Shown piece after piece: positions 19,971 through 28,590 of a stretch of DNA of 64,000 nucleotides. A program made the position numbers and the translations under genes. Under the pieces are notes generated by a model, which was given only the letters and a program-made list of their open reading frames with translations, did not search any database and had not been told where the DNA came from. The DNA comes from an uncultured Erythrobacter sp. GTDB lineage: Bacteria; Pseudomonadota; Alphaproteobacteria; Sphingomonadales; Sphingomonadaceae. The stretch is from NCBI GenBank assembly GCA_947500645.1, contig CANMSD010000001.1, positions 1,054,001-1,118,000 on the forward strand, in the 5' to 3' direction. Within the stretch, counting starts at the first letter, position 1, and every line of letters starts with the position of its first letter.

Positions 19971-20933
19971 CTAAGCCCGGAGCGGTATATTCGAAAAGAA
20001 TATCTTCGCATCAGGATTCTCGACACCTGCGCCAAATAGCGCAGCGGATAAAGCATCACGAATTACCAATGGATACTCAGTTGGCCCTACGATAACTCTC
20101 TCGATCAAACTCGGAATATCTGCCCCATGCAATCCCTTGCTTTCGTCATTGAGAAGAGGGATCTTTTGAACGATCTGCGGAATCCCTCTCACGGAGGTCA
20201 CGCCTTCAATGATGGTGCCAGACGGAAACATTGTTGGGATAAAGAAGACTCTCCATTCTTCCTCCTCCGCAAATGCAGGATGCTTGAGCCCCAGAGCTAT
20301 TGAAATAAAGAGCCAAAGAATATTACTTTTTAAGTCATCCCATTTCTCCTCTGGAATAGGTTTCAAACTTGCGACCTGACTCTCAACTAACGAGATCGTT
20401 TGATCGATATCGGCAGAAAACTCTTCGTTGCTTAGGTACGAAACTGGAATGGAATATGCATTGAGGATATCAGTTTCCGCAAGAAATGGAGTAGCTTTCA
20501 TGACTAGTGCCACTCCCGCATCATTTGGGCAGTACGCCCTCCACATCGAGAGCCGACCTAGGTTGTCGTCGACCGGAATTAGCGATAGGCACCCTATGTA
20601 TGTTTGATTTCTCAGAGTATGTGACCAAGCGTCAAAATCATCGATCGCTTTCTTAGCAACGCCTGGCGCTATTCGATCTATGGCAGCGATCAGTCGCTCT
20701 CGCCTCGCCGCTCCGTTTTCTCTGCTAAGTATTTGTATAAGAGTTTCAATTCCATGATCAACTTCACGGTAGTCGTTCATGCATCTCACATTACGCAGCC
20801 AGAACTCTCGTCTGTTGATAATATTGAGCGCATTCTCACCACTCGTGTAGTGGACCAAGTGATGACTGCCGTTCCTAAGTTTATCCGCGACCGCCTGCAT
20901 CCTTGACTGAAATGCATTGCCAACAAGTTCCAC
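19971..20933 (-). CDS. DUF2971 domain protein, likely acquired
   Basis: 320 residues. The N-terminal stretch HHLVHYTSGENALNII...REFWLRNVRCMNDYREVDHG is the characteristic opening of DUF2971, a family of unknown function common on genomic islands and near defence genes. The GTG start at 20933 is supported by GAGGAG eight bases upstream. Composition is visibly more AT-rich than all neighbours (many TTT, AAT, ATA codons), suggesting recent transfer between fahA and the cupin gene. Function unknown. Confidence 0.82.
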   Translation of the reverse strand: MELVGNAFQSRMQAVADKLRNGSHHLVHYTSGENALNIINRREFWLRNVRCMNDYREVDHGIETLIQILSRENGAARRERLIAAIDRIAPGVAKKAIDDFDAWSHTLRNQTYIGCLSLIPVDDNLGRLSMWRAYCPNDAGVALVMKATPFLAETDILNAYSIPVSYLSNEEFSADIDQTISLVESQVASLKPIPEEKWDDLKSNILWLFISIALGLKHPAFAEEEEWRVFFIPTMFPSGTIIEGVTSVRGIPQIVQKIPLLNDESKGLHGADIPSLIERVIVGPTEYPLVIRDALSAALFGAGVENPDAKIFFSNIPLRA

Positions 20934-20954
20934 CGATCAAGCTCCTCAAATAAT

Positions 20955-21323
20955 TCAGACCTCGACCGGCTTGAACGCGGTTTCAGGGTCGCCAGTGTTG
21001 GGCGTGCCGTCGGCATCCATCACCACCAGCTTGACCTCGCCTGAGCGCGCGCAGGGGCGATGCTCGGTTCCTCTTGGCACTACGATCAAGTCGCCTGCCG
21101 ACATGCGCTCGGTCCTGTCGCGAAACTCCATGTCGAGCTCGCCCTCAATCACCAGGAAAAGCTCATCAGTCTCGTCATGCTTGTGCCAGTGAAACTCGCC
21201 TTCGACCTTGGCGAGGCGAACTTCATTGCCATTGTAGCGCGCAGCCAGTCGCGGAGCCCAATGCTCTGAAAAGGTTGTGAACTTTTCCGCAAGATTGACT
21301 TTGGAAGGAGCGTTGTCGGTCAT
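20955..21323 (-). CDS. Cupin-domain protein
   Basis: 122 residues, a single cupin barrel. The metal motif is FHWHKHDETDELFLVIEGELDMEF (two His plus Glu, then the third His in GTEHRPCA). Small cupins like this bind a metal and may be enzymes or sensors; the substrate is unknown. The start overlaps the stop of formaldehyde dehydrogenase by one base (TGATG), so translation is coupled and a role tied to that pathway is plausible but unproven. Confidence 0.88.
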   Translation of the reverse strand: MTDNAPSKVNLAEKFTTFSEHWAPRLAARYNGNEVRLAKVEGEFHWHKHDETDELFLVIEGELDMEFRDRTERMSAGDLIVVPRGTEHRPCARSGEVKLVVMDADGTPNTGDPETAFKPVEV

Positions 21324-22429
21324 CAGTACACCACCACGCTGCGGATGCTTTCGCCCGAATGCATCAGGTCAAATCCCTTGTTAATCTCTTCCAAAGTTAG
21401 CGTGTGCGTGATCATTGGATCAATCGCGATCTTGCCATTCATATACCAGTCGACGATCTTGGGCACGTCCGTACGACCCTTCGCGCCGCCAAAAGCAGTG
21501 CCGCGCCAATTGCGGCCTGTCACAAGCTGAAACGGACGGGTCGATATCTCGCGTCCTGCCTCGGCCACGCCGATTATGATCGAGGTGCCCCACCCCTTGT
21601 GGCAGCATTCGAGCGCGTCGCGCATCACCTGCACGTTGCCGGTACAATCGAAAGAATAATCCGCGCCTCCATCGAGCATCTCGACCAGATGGCCGACCAC
21701 GTCCTTGGTCTCGCGCGGATTTACGAAATCGGTCATGCCGAACTTTTCGCCCCACTCGCGCTTGGCCGGATTGATATCGACCCCGACAATCCGGTCAGCT
21801 CCGGCCATCTTTGCGCCCTGGATCACGTTAAGCCCGATCCCGCCGAGTCCGAACACAACCACATTGTCGCCCGGCTGTACTTTCGCGGTGTTGGTTACCG
21901 CGCCCACGCCTGTCGTCACGCCGCAGCCGACATAACATGCGCTTTCAAACGGCGCATCGGTGCGAATCTTCGCGACCGCTATCTCTGGCAGAACGGTAAA
22001 GTTCGAGAAGGTCGAACAGCCCATGTAGTGGTAAATCGTCTCGCCTTTATAGCTGAAGCGCGAGGTGCCATCGGGCATTAGCCCCTTGCCTTGCGTCTCG
22101 CGGATCGCGCTACACAGATTGGTCTTTCCCGACAGGCACATCTTACACTGACGACATTCCGGCGTGTAGAGCGGGATGACGTGATCGCCCTCGCTAACCG
22201 ACGTGACGCCCTCACCGACCTCGCGCACGATCCCGGCACCTTCATGGCCGAGAATGCTTGGAAACAGGCCTTCACTATCGAGCCCGTCGAGCGTGTAGGC
22301 ATCGGTGTGGCAAATGCCGGTCGCCATGATCTCAACCAGCACTTCGCCCGCCTTGGGCCCTTCGAGATCGAGCTCGACTATTTCAAGCGGCTGCTTGGCT
22401 TCGAATGCAACGGCGGCACGTGTCTTCAC
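21323..22429 (-). CDS. frmA: S-(hydroxymethyl)glutathione dehydrogenase / class III alcohol dehydrogenase
   Basis: 368 residues. Oxidises S-hydroxymethylglutathione to S-formylglutathione in formaldehyde detoxification; also reduces S-nitrosoglutathione. Catalytic Zn ligands [10 protein letters not shown] and GHEGAGIV, the structural-Zn loop [17 protein letters not shown] with four Cys, and the NAD motif [14 protein letters not shown] are all present. No S-formylglutathione hydrolase gene adjoins it; a cupin gene takes that place. Lies 68 bp after the alternative oxidase gene on the same strand. Confidence 0.96.
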   Translation of the reverse strand: MKTRAAVAFEAKQPLEIVELDLEGPKAGEVLVEIMATGICHTDAYTLDGLDSEGLFPSILGHEGAGIVREVGEGVTSVSEGDHVIPLYTPECRQCKMCLSGKTNLCSAIRETQGKGLMPDGTSRFSYKGETIYHYMGCSTFSNFTVLPEIAVAKIRTDAPFESACYVGCGVTTGVGAVTNTAKVQPGDNVVVFGLGGIGLNVIQGAKMAGADRIVGVDINPAKREWGEKFGMTDFVNPRETKDVVGHLVEMLDGGADYSFDCTGNVQVMRDALECCHKGWGTSIIIGVAEAGREISTRPFQLVTGRNWRGTAFGGAKGRTDVPKIVDWYMNGKIAIDPMITHTLTLEEINKGFDLMHSGESIRSVVVY

Positions 22430-22497
22430 TGGGCGTCTCCCTCAATCCGTTCGGCGAGAGGGCAACACCAGCAAGCGCCGCGCGTCAAGCGATCAAG

Positions 22498-23163
22498 CTA
22501 CTCCGCACGCTTGTCGTCGATCTGGGCGACCATGCCGTGATTGACATCGCGATGCTCCGCTTCGTCAGCGCGCACAGCGATAATTACGTCGCGCAGCCGC
22601 GCGTCCTGCGACAATTGCCAATAGTCGATGGCAATCTGCGGCGCAGGAATATTCTCATGTCGCCCTGCATCCACCTCGGCCAGATACTGGGTGTAGCTGA
22701 TCACGGCTTCTTCCTCGAAATAGCCGACCACACGGTGCGCAGTGCGCGGCGCAAACAGGTAGAGGAAGAAGTAGAAATTGTAGAACACCAGCTGCACTGC
22801 AACGATAAGCGCACGCTCAAACCGGCTTGGATCAGCGATCTTGATGAAGGTCATCAGGTGCATCCGTTCATTCTCCGCTTCATCCAGCAGAGTGCGGATC
22901 CAACCCTCGTCATCACGCATGTAGCGCAGCGCCTTGAGGTGCAGCCACAGGCCGCCAACCATGCCCGGCACGGCGGCAACGGTTTCGAGCACGACCGCGC
23001 GGTGGCCATAGCGCGAGGAAAAGAAGGTATCGGCGAAGAAACGCAGCATTTTCACGAAGGCGAAGGCGATCTTGTCGCTTACCGAAACCGGCGCGACATG
23101 CGCGGTCAGGTCGGCGTCGAAATTGACTTGCCGAACCATTGGCTTTGTATCGGCGTGTTTCAC
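22498..23163 (-). CDS. aox: Alternative oxidase (di-iron ubiquinol oxidase)
   Basis: 221 residues. Reduces O2 to water with ubiquinol, without pumping protons and without heme, hence cyanide-resistant. All di-iron motifs are visible: [10 protein letters not shown] (Glu60), NERMHLMTF (Glu99, His102), [11 protein letters not shown] (Glu about 151), and [12 protein letters not shown] (Glu201, His204). Two hydrophobic stretches (about 60-78, 118-138) would lie in the membrane interface. Known in plants, fungi and a few bacteria including Novosphingobium. Start ATG at 23163. First gene of the AOX-frmA-cupin series. Confidence 0.94.
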   Translation of the reverse strand: MKHADTKPMVRQVNFDADLTAHVAPVSVSDKIAFAFVKMLRFFADTFFSSRYGHRAVVLETVAAVPGMVGGLWLHLKALRYMRDDEGWIRTLLDEAENERMHLMTFIKIADPSRFERALIVAVQLVFYNFYFFLYLFAPRTAHRVVGYFEEEAVISYTQYLAEVDAGRHENIPAPQIAIDYWQLSQDARLRDVIIAVRADEAEHRDVNHGMVAQIDDKRAE

Positions 23164-23403
23164 CTAACATCTCCGCTTTGGCGTTCAGACCGGGCGGTGA
23201 GTCATTTCACTACCCTTATTCTTCCAACGCATATTTGGCGCATATGATCCGCAACAAAATCGGATTCTCGGCAGCATATGTGCGGTTTTTTGCAACATCG
23301 GAAAAGCGCTTGTCCGGCCATCAAGTGCCAAGCCCAAGCAGGCGCTTGAGAGAACGCTCGAGTTGCGTACACTAAGCCATTCAGAGCAAAGGAGAGCTTC
23401 GCA

Positions 23404-24063
23404 ATGCCCCGTCTCAAACAAGCTGGCCGCGAGGCAGAAAACCTCTTTGCCAATCAAATCTTCAACCTGCTGTTTGGCGAGCGTGACCCGGTCGAGGAAC
23501 CGGGCACAGCGACAGGCACTCCGGGCAATTGGTGGACGGTCTTCAACATTGTGCCCGATGCGTTCAAGCACACAACCGAAGGGTTCCAGTTCTACCGGTC
23601 GCCCGAGCGCAAGATCGACCCGAAGCTGCGCGAACTCGGGCAGACGCGCGCCGGATTCGCCATCGGGTCGCAATTCGTCTTCTCGCAGCATTGCAAGGCA
23701 TCGCGTGACGTAGGCCTGACCGAAGAGCAGATCAAGGCGATCCCGGCCTGGTCGGTGGCGGATTGCTTCAGTCCGATAGAACGCGCTGTGCTCGCCTACA
23801 CCGATGCGCTGGTGCTTCAGCAGGGCCGTGTTCCCGACCAGGTTTTCGCGGTGCTCAAAGAGCATCTAAGCGATGAGGAGATTCTCGAGCTGACGTACAT
23901 CACCTGCACTTACATGATGCATGCCGTCATGAGCCGCGCGCTGCGGCTGGAATATGATGACGTCGATGAGCGCGTGGTCGAAGTGCCAATGCCAGATGAC
24001 AACTCGCCTGATGGCAATTCCGCCGATGTCATGGCAATGGTCGACGAGCAGGAGAAGGATTGA
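23404..24063 (+). CDS. Carboxymuconolactone decarboxylase family protein
   Basis: 219 residues. The core (about 60-175) follows the CMD/AhpD helical pattern: LRELGQTRAGFAIGSQFVFSQHCKASRDVGLTEEQIKAI, then FSPIERAVLAYTDALVL. The AhpD CxxC pair is reduced here to SQHC with one Cys, so a peroxiredoxin-reductase role is unlikely. Substrate unknown. It overlaps the following VOC gene by one base and probably works with it. Divergent from aox with a 240-bp gap in which I see no gene. Confidence 0.85.
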   Translation: MPRLKQAGREAENLFANQIFNLLFGERDPVEEPGTATGTPGNWWTVFNIVPDAFKHTTEGFQFYRSPERKIDPKLRELGQTRAGFAIGSQFVFSQHCKASRDVGLTEEQIKAIPAWSVADCFSPIERAVLAYTDALVLQQGRVPDQVFAVLKEHLSDEEILELTYITCTYMMHAVMSRALRLEYDDVDERVVEVPMPDDNSPDGNSADVMAMVDEQEKD

Positions 24064-24593
24064 TGGCATATCACCACCTCGCGCTCGCGGCGAAAGATAT
24101 GAAGGCGACGCATGATTTCTACGAGGGGATCATGGGTTTCGAGCTGGTCAAAGTCGAAGTGGCTCCCGTGCCGAGCGGTGGATGGGGCAAGCACTTCTTC
24201 TATCGGATCCGCGGCGATGACAGTTGTTTTATCGCCTTTTGGGAATTGCACGACGGACCCGGCGCCGAGGACTATATCTTCGACCTCAACAAGGCGGCCA
24301 AGCTGCCGCCGATGACCAATCACTATGCTTTCGGCGTGAGCTCTGACGAAGAGCTGACCGAGTGGCGTGAGAAATGGCAGGCGGCCGGTCTCAGCGTGTT
24401 CGAGATCGACCACAATTGGTGCAAGTCGATCTACACCACCGACCCCAGCGGGAATGCAGTCGAGTTTTGTCTGACCTCTGGTGAATTCACCGAGGCAGAT
24501 CGAGAGCGCGCCCTAGCCGCTCTGGACGAGACAGAATTCAATCCCTCGCCGCCACCGGCAAAGGTGAAGATGTGGCAGCCTGAGCCTGCCTGA
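24063..24593 (+). CDS. VOC-family (glyoxalase/dioxygenase superfamily) protein
   Basis: 176 residues from the ATG at 24063, which overlaps the CMD-gene stop (TGATG). Two beta-alpha-beta-beta-beta modules are suggested by YHHLALAAKDMKATHDFYEGIMGFELV at the start and NHYAFGV ... SIYTTDPSGNAVEFCL in the second half; His4 or His5, the His in NHYAF and the Glu in VEFCL would bind the metal. Role unknown: dioxygenase, isomerase or resistance protein are all possible. Pairing with a CMD enzyme hints at ring-cleavage or lactone chemistry. Confidence 0.85.
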   Translation: MAYHHLALAAKDMKATHDFYEGIMGFELVKVEVAPVPSGGWGKHFFYRIRGDDSCFIAFWELHDGPGAEDYIFDLNKAAKLPPMTNHYAFGVSSDEELTEWREKWQAAGLSVFEIDHNWCKSIYTTDPSGNAVEFCLTSGEFTEADRERALAALDETEFNPSPPPAKVKMWQPEPA

Positions 24594-24622
24594 CGCGCAG
24601 CGGGGTTTAAGCCAAGCCTCGC

Positions 24623-25705
24623 CTAGAAACCGAGACTATCCTGCACCGCCTGGTTCACGATCTTGCCCTGGTGAACGTTCAGGCCAAGCGCGAGATGCGG
24701 GTCATCCTCGCATGCTGCGACACCCTTGTTCGCCAGCGCCAGACCAAATGGCAGGGTCGCATTATTCAACGCATAACTGGACGTGTGCGGCACTGCGCCC
24801 GGCATATTGGCGACGCAATAATGAATGACATTATCGACCAGATAGGTCGGCTCTTCATGCGTAGTCGGCTTGGAGGTTTCGAAACAACCGCCCTGATCGA
24901 TAGCGACATCGACCAGCACCGCTCGCGGCTGCATCAGTGACAGCATGTCTCGCGTGATTAGACGCGGCGCACTGGCTCCGGGGACGAGCACAGCGCCAAT
25001 CACAATATCGGCATCGGTGATCGCTTGTTCGATGGTACCAGCATTCGAATAGCGGGTTGTCGCGCGCCCTTGGAACATCTCGTCGAGTTCACGAATGCGT
25101 GGGAGGGATCGATCGAGAATTTCCACATTCGCCCCAAGCCCAACCGCCATACGCGCCGCATGCGTGCCGACCACGCCGCCGCCGATCACCACGACCTTCG
25201 CCGGCAAAACGCCGGGCACGCCGCCCATCAAGATGCCGCGCCCACCATTGTTGGCGTGGCTGGCATGCGCGCTCGCCTCGATCGAGAGCCGCCCGGCAAC
25301 TTCGCTCATCGGGGCAAGCAATGGCAGCGAGCCATCCGGGGCCGTTACGGTTTCATAAGCGACCGCAGAGACGCCGGATTCCATCAATCCACGCGCCTGA
25401 TCAGGATCGGGAGCGAGGTGGAGATAGGTGAAAAGAATCTGCCCTTCGCGCAGCTGCACCCATTCATTGGCTTGCGGCTCTTTGACCTTCACCACCATTT
25501 CAGCCTGAGCGAAGACTTCTGCGGCGCTGTCAACAATCCGCGCGCCCACTTTGACATAGTCGTCGTCGGTCTTGCTGATGCCCATTCCCGCGCCAGTCTC
25601 GATGATGACCTCATGGCCAGCAGAAACATATTCGCGCGCCGCCTCAGGGGTGAGACCGACCCGATATTCGTGGGTTTTGATTTCTTTTGGAACGCCGACA
25701 AGCAT
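24623..25705 (-). CDS. ald: Alanine dehydrogenase
   Basis: 360 residues (family about 370). NAD-dependent interconversion of alanine with pyruvate plus ammonia. N-terminus VGVPKEIKTHEYRVGLTP is diagnostic; the NAD-binding fold has VIGGGVVGTHAARMAVGLGA (about 170-190) and VKVKEPQANEW and DVAIDQGGCFETS are conserved. Monocistronic; convergent with the VOC gene and divergent from the aldehyde dehydrogenase, with 286 bp of promoter region between. Confidence 0.95.
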   Translation of the reverse strand: MLVGVPKEIKTHEYRVGLTPEAAREYVSAGHEVIIETGAGMGISKTDDDYVKVGARIVDSAAEVFAQAEMVVKVKEPQANEWVQLREGQILFTYLHLAPDPDQARGLMESGVSAVAYETVTAPDGSLPLLAPMSEVAGRLSIEASAHASHANNGGRGILMGGVPGVLPAKVVVIGGGVVGTHAARMAVGLGANVEILDRSLPRIRELDEMFQGRATTRYSNAGTIEQAITDADIVIGAVLVPGASAPRLITRDMLSLMQPRAVLVDVAIDQGGCFETSKPTTHEEPTYLVDNVIHYCVANMPGAVPHTSSYALNNATLPFGLALANKGVAACEDDPHLALGLNVHQGKIVNQAVQDSLGF

Positions 25706-25823
25706 GATTCGCTCCTGCGATTGGGGATTGCCCCCCGCTAGACAATGCGCAACAAAGTTACAATCGTGAGCACAGTTTCTCGGGCGGGAATCGTGGGATT
25801 GGGTGCCCGTATCTTTCCTACTG

Positions 25824-25840
25824 TTGGCATTCTATGCCAA
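25824..25840. promoter_or_regulatory. Palindrome in the ald/aldehyde dehydrogenase divergent region
   Basis: TTGGCAT-TCT-ATGCCAA: perfect 7-base arms with a 3-base spacer, lying 119 bp before ald and 152 bp before the aldehyde dehydrogenase. A typical shape for a dimeric regulator's operator (for example AsnC/Lrp or GntR families), but no regulator gene adjoins it. Inferred from symmetry and location only. Confidence 0.35.
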
Positions 25841-25886
25841 TCGCAGACGATATCAAAGAAGCCCGGATTGCAATTGGAGTTCCACA

Positions 25887-25971
25887 AGTGTCAACTTTGA
25901 AATTCTTGGAGAAGCTTCTATATTTCAAACAATTAAGCCGGAAAATGGTGAGTGACGCAGTGTCAACTTTG
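25887..25971. repeat. 13-bp direct repeat upstream of the aldehyde dehydrogenase gene
   Basis: AGTGTCAACTTTG occurs at 25887-25899 and again at 25959-25971, 72 bases apart (close to seven helical turns), the second copy ending 21 bases before the ATG. Both copies are in the same orientation. Could be a paired activator site or leftover duplication. Confidence 0.4.
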
Positions 25972-25991
25972 CCGGTCCAAGGAGCCTTTCA

Positions 25992-27443
25992 ATGACGACC
26001 TACCCTCAATTGAAGATGTTGATCGGCGGAGAGTGGATAGCGGACGGCGGCGAAGGCACGATGCCCGTCATCAATCCAGCGACCGAAGATGTGCTGGGCC
26101 AGTGCCCGAAAGCTTCAATCGAACAGCTCGACGCGGCACTCGCGGCGGCGGATGAGGCGTTCAAGGGGTGGAGCAACACCCCGGGGATCGAGCGCTACAA
26201 TATCCTGCGTCGTGGTGCAGAAATCCTTCGCGAACGCGCACCGGAGATCGCCGATATCATCACCGCCGAAATGGGCAAACCGCGCGCGCAGGCCCTGCCT
26301 GAAGTGACCGTGTCTGGCGATGTGATCGACTTTCTTGCGGAAGAGGCAAAGCGAAAGGGCGGTCGTCTGGTTCCGCCGCGCAATCACAATCTGCTTTCGC
26401 AGCAGGTAATGCACGAGCCGGTCGGGCCGTGCGTCCTGCTTACACCTTGGAATTTCCCGGTGAACCTTGCGGCGCGCAAGCTGGGCGGCGCGCTCGCAGC
26501 TGGATGCTCACTCATCCTGAAACCTGCCGAAGACACTCCTGCCTCTGCGCAAATGCTGGTGGAGGCTCTTGTCGATGGCGGCCTGCCAAAGGGTGTGATC
26601 AACCTCGTCTATGGCGATCCCGGCCCGGTGTCCGAGCATCTGATCGCCTCGCCAGTGATCCGCAAGGTCAGCTTCACCGGCTCCACCGCCGTTGGCAAGC
26701 ATTTGGGTGCGCTCGCCGCGCAAGGCATGAAGCGCTTCACGCCCGAGCTTGGCGGGCATGCTCCGGTAATAGTCGGCGAGAGCGCGGACTTTGAGCGCAC
26801 ATTGGCAGCCTGTGTAGCTGGCAAGTTCCGCAATGCCGGGCAGGTTTGCGTGTCGCCCACCCGCTTCATCGTGGCGCGCGGCATCTATGACAAGTTCGTC
26901 AGCGAATTCGCGGCGCGGAGCCAGCAAATCAAGATCGGCGATGCGGGCGCAGATGAAAGCGTCGAGATGGGGCCGCTCGCGCATGAACGACGTCTGCCCG
27001 CCATGGCGCATGTGCTTGAGGATTTGGGCGGGGCGAAGGGCGAGATCGTAGCCGGTGGCTCCGCCATCGAGGGCAGCGGCTTCTTTTACCAGCCCACTGT
27101 TGTCGCGAACCCGTCAATGGATAGCCGGTTAATGACAGAAGAGCCGTTCGGCCCGATCGCGGGAATTGTTCCCTATGATACGATCGAAGACGCAGTCGAG
27201 ACCGCCAACGCCCTGCGCTATGGTTTGGCCGCTTATGCCTTCACCGGATCGCTCGATGAAAGTTACTACCTCGGTCAAAAATTGCGTGCGGGGATGGTGG
27301 CGATCAACCATCTTGCTGTATCTTCGCCGGAAACGCCGTTTGGCGGAGTTGGCGACAGCGGGTTTGGTTCGGAAAGCGGCGAGGAGGGGTATCTCGGCTA
27401 CACCGAGACCAAGCTGATAACAGTCGCCAAGTCGGGCGGCTGA
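25992..27443 (+). CDS. NAD(P)-dependent aldehyde dehydrogenase (succinate-semialdehyde dehydrogenase-like)
   Basis: 483 residues. Oxidises an aldehyde to the acid in the cytoplasm. Catalytic Glu in ELGGHAPVIV (about 252) and catalytic Cys in NAGQVCVSPTRF (about 286) are intact; TPWNFPVNLAARKLGGALAAGC and FTGSTAVGK form the cofactor site. The overall layout resembles the GabD/Sad group, but substrate cannot be fixed by sequence; no GABA transaminase is nearby. ATG start follows AAGGAGCC. Confidence 0.92.
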   Translation: MTTYPQLKMLIGGEWIADGGEGTMPVINPATEDVLGQCPKASIEQLDAALAAADEAFKGWSNTPGIERYNILRRGAEILRERAPEIADIITAEMGKPRAQALPEVTVSGDVIDFLAEEAKRKGGRLVPPRNHNLLSQQVMHEPVGPCVLLTPWNFPVNLAARKLGGALAAGCSLILKPAEDTPASAQMLVEALVDGGLPKGVINLVYGDPGPVSEHLIASPVIRKVSFTGSTAVGKHLGALAAQGMKRFTPELGGHAPVIVGESADFERTLAACVAGKFRNAGQVCVSPTRFIVARGIYDKFVSEFAARSQQIKIGDAGADESVEMGPLAHERRLPAMAHVLEDLGGAKGEIVAGGSAIEGSGFFYQPTVVANPSMDSRLMTEEPFGPIAGIVPYDTIEDAVETANALRYGLAAYAFTGSLDESYYLGQKLRAGMVAINHLAVSSPETPFGGVGDSGFGSESGEEGYLGYTETKLITVAKSGG

Positions 27444-27444
27444 G

Positions 27445-27603
27445 TTAGCGCGAGATTACTTTGGACAGAACGCGGCTGATCGGGTTCTGCGATTCCATCG
27501 GCCTGATCCGGCCATAGCGCGCACGGCGCGAACTCTCGTCCTTCTGCTGAACTGTCCGCCCCAGACAGTCCGGACCGCTCGATCTGATCGTCGGAATTTC
27601 CAT
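27445..27603 (-). CDS. Small basic ORF, hypothetical
   Basis: 52 codons from the ATG at 27603, preceded by GGGGAAG seven bases upstream. The product begins MEIPTIRSSG, is Arg/Ser-rich in the middle (ESSRRARYGRIR) and ends NPISRVLSKVISR. No signal, membrane segment or known domain. Its stop lies 2 bases after the convergent aldehyde dehydrogenase stop. The good ribosome site and compact fit argue for a real gene; nothing else does. Confidence 0.4.
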   Translation of the reverse strand: MEIPTIRSSGPDCLGRTVQQKDESSRRARYGRIRPMESQNPISRVLSKVISR

Positions 27604-27616
27604 GCGTCACTTCCCC

Positions 27617-27697
27617 GTTTGGACTCTTCTCGGTCCGAATCGCATATTTTGCCTAATTACTGGTTACCACCGATGCTGCCGGAAACTGAGTCCAAAC
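27617..27697. repeat. 10-bp perfect inverted repeat, arms 61 bp apart
   Basis: GTTTGGACTC at 27617-27626 and its exact reverse complement at 27688-27697. It sits in the 184-bp gap between the small ORF and the lipoprotein gene, at the left boundary of the MACPF block. No transposase, target duplication or coding sequence is visible inside. Confidence 0.3.
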
Positions 27698-27787
27698 TCT
27701 TGCGATGCTATTGACGGCCAGATCCGCTTTAGAACCGTCCGAGGCAAGAGAGCGAATCTAGCGTTCCGAAAATGCTTGTGGAGTGCG

Positions 27788-28510
27788 CTATTCAGCCACC
27801 GCCTCGTGGACTTCCACATCGGGCCAGTCGCAGCCGTCGGCATGGTCAGGATCAAGACGGTCGGGCGGGCAGGTGCGGGCCTCTTCCGAGATTGCCTGGC
27901 CAAGCAGGCGTTCAACCTTAAGCAGGCCGAGAGACTGGCTGCTAACTTCAATAGGATACATCAAAGGCTCGCCGGTACTTTCCAGCAATTCCGGCGACGA
28001 CCATGTGTACGTCGCATAAGAGTTGGCTGGTGCATTCAAGTCCTCGGCATCGAGAGTTTCGTCGATAATATGTGTTTGCCCAAATGCCTCCCACGCCAAA
28101 GTAAGGGTGGTGTAGCGATATCGCGTATAGCGGCGGAATTGGAGAACATCCCCGCATTCTGAGACAAAGCATGACGTGCGGCTGCGTCCGCCCTCGCCTT
28201 CCCATACCGCAGTGATACGTGCTTCCTGGTCCGCAGTGGCTTCTAGCATGCATACGGCGAGACCGATGCCGAAATCATCGTCGACCGAGCCGACGAAGGC
28301 GACCTCTTCGCCGGGGTCACACAGCGCATTGAGAAACTCGATCTTTGCTTTCTCAATCTGAGCTCGTTCGATATCAGCGGGACTAGGATCCGCAACGGGC
28401 ACTGGGGCTTCGACAGTGGCAGCTTGAGGTGTGCTTACGCATCCGGCCAGCGTGAGACCAATTGCTCCGGTGAAGGCTAATGCGGCAAATTTTGAAAATG
28501 GCTTTGTCAT
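27788..28510 (-). CDS. Putative lipoprotein of the two-component/MACPF block
   Basis: 240 residues with a lipoprotein signal (FTGAIGLTLAGC, Cys at about 24). The mature part has several Cys (ALCDPG, AVCMLE, SCFVSECGD, RTCPPD, GCDWPD) suggesting disulfides in the periplasm, and no domain I recognise. It is the third gene after the response regulator and histidine kinase on the same strand, 80 bp beyond the kinase stop, and has its own copy of the ATGGGG-N6-CCCCAT palindrome 53 bases before the ATG. Confidence 0.78.
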   Translation of the reverse strand: MTKPFSKFAALAFTGAIGLTLAGCVSTPQAATVEAPVPVADPSPADIERAQIEKAKIEFLNALCDPGEEVAFVGSVDDDFGIGLAVCMLEATADQEARITAVWEGEGGRSRTSCFVSECGDVLQFRRYTRYRYTTLTLAWEAFGQTHIIDETLDAEDLNAPANSYATYTWSSPELLESTGEPLMYPIEVSSQSLGLLKVERLLGQAISEEARTCPPDRLDPDHADGCDWPDVEVHEAVAE

Positions 28511-28563
28511 CTCGGTTCTCCGTTGTGATCATGTGGAGATACGCTGGTCCGAGGTCGGGCAGT

Positions 28564-28581
28564 ATGGGGCGGATTCCCCAT
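28564..28581. promoter_or_regulatory. Operator copy A, ATGGGG-N6-CCCCAT
   Basis: ATGGGGCGGATTCCCCAT, both arms perfect. Lies between the histidine-kinase stop and the lipoprotein gene at 27788-28510, 53 bp before that gene's ATG. One of five copies confined to this block. Confidence 0.75.
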
Positions 28582-28590
28582 CCCGTCTTG

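Noticed and set aside
20955..22429. Cupin gene as the S-formylglutathione hydrolase partner of frmA
   Set aside because: It has a cupin metal motif and no alpha/beta-hydrolase GxSxG; translational coupling only.
22405..23247. 280-codon plus-strand ORF across the alternative oxidase
   Set aside because: The minus strand carries all AOX iron-binding motifs, so this frame is a shadow.
23185..23865. 226-codon minus-strand ORF over the carboxymuconolactone decarboxylase gene
   Set aside because: Antisense to a gene with family motifs and coupled downstream gene.
25720..25737. TTGGGGATTGCCCCCC before ald as a sixth regulon operator
   Set aside because: The right arm is CCCCGC rather than CCCCAT and the site lies 16 bases from the start codon; probably chance.
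27398..27610. 70-codon minus-strand ORF overlapping the aldehyde dehydrogenase end
   Set aside because: The alternative frame at 27445-27603 has a better ribosome site and does not invade the dehydrogenase gene.
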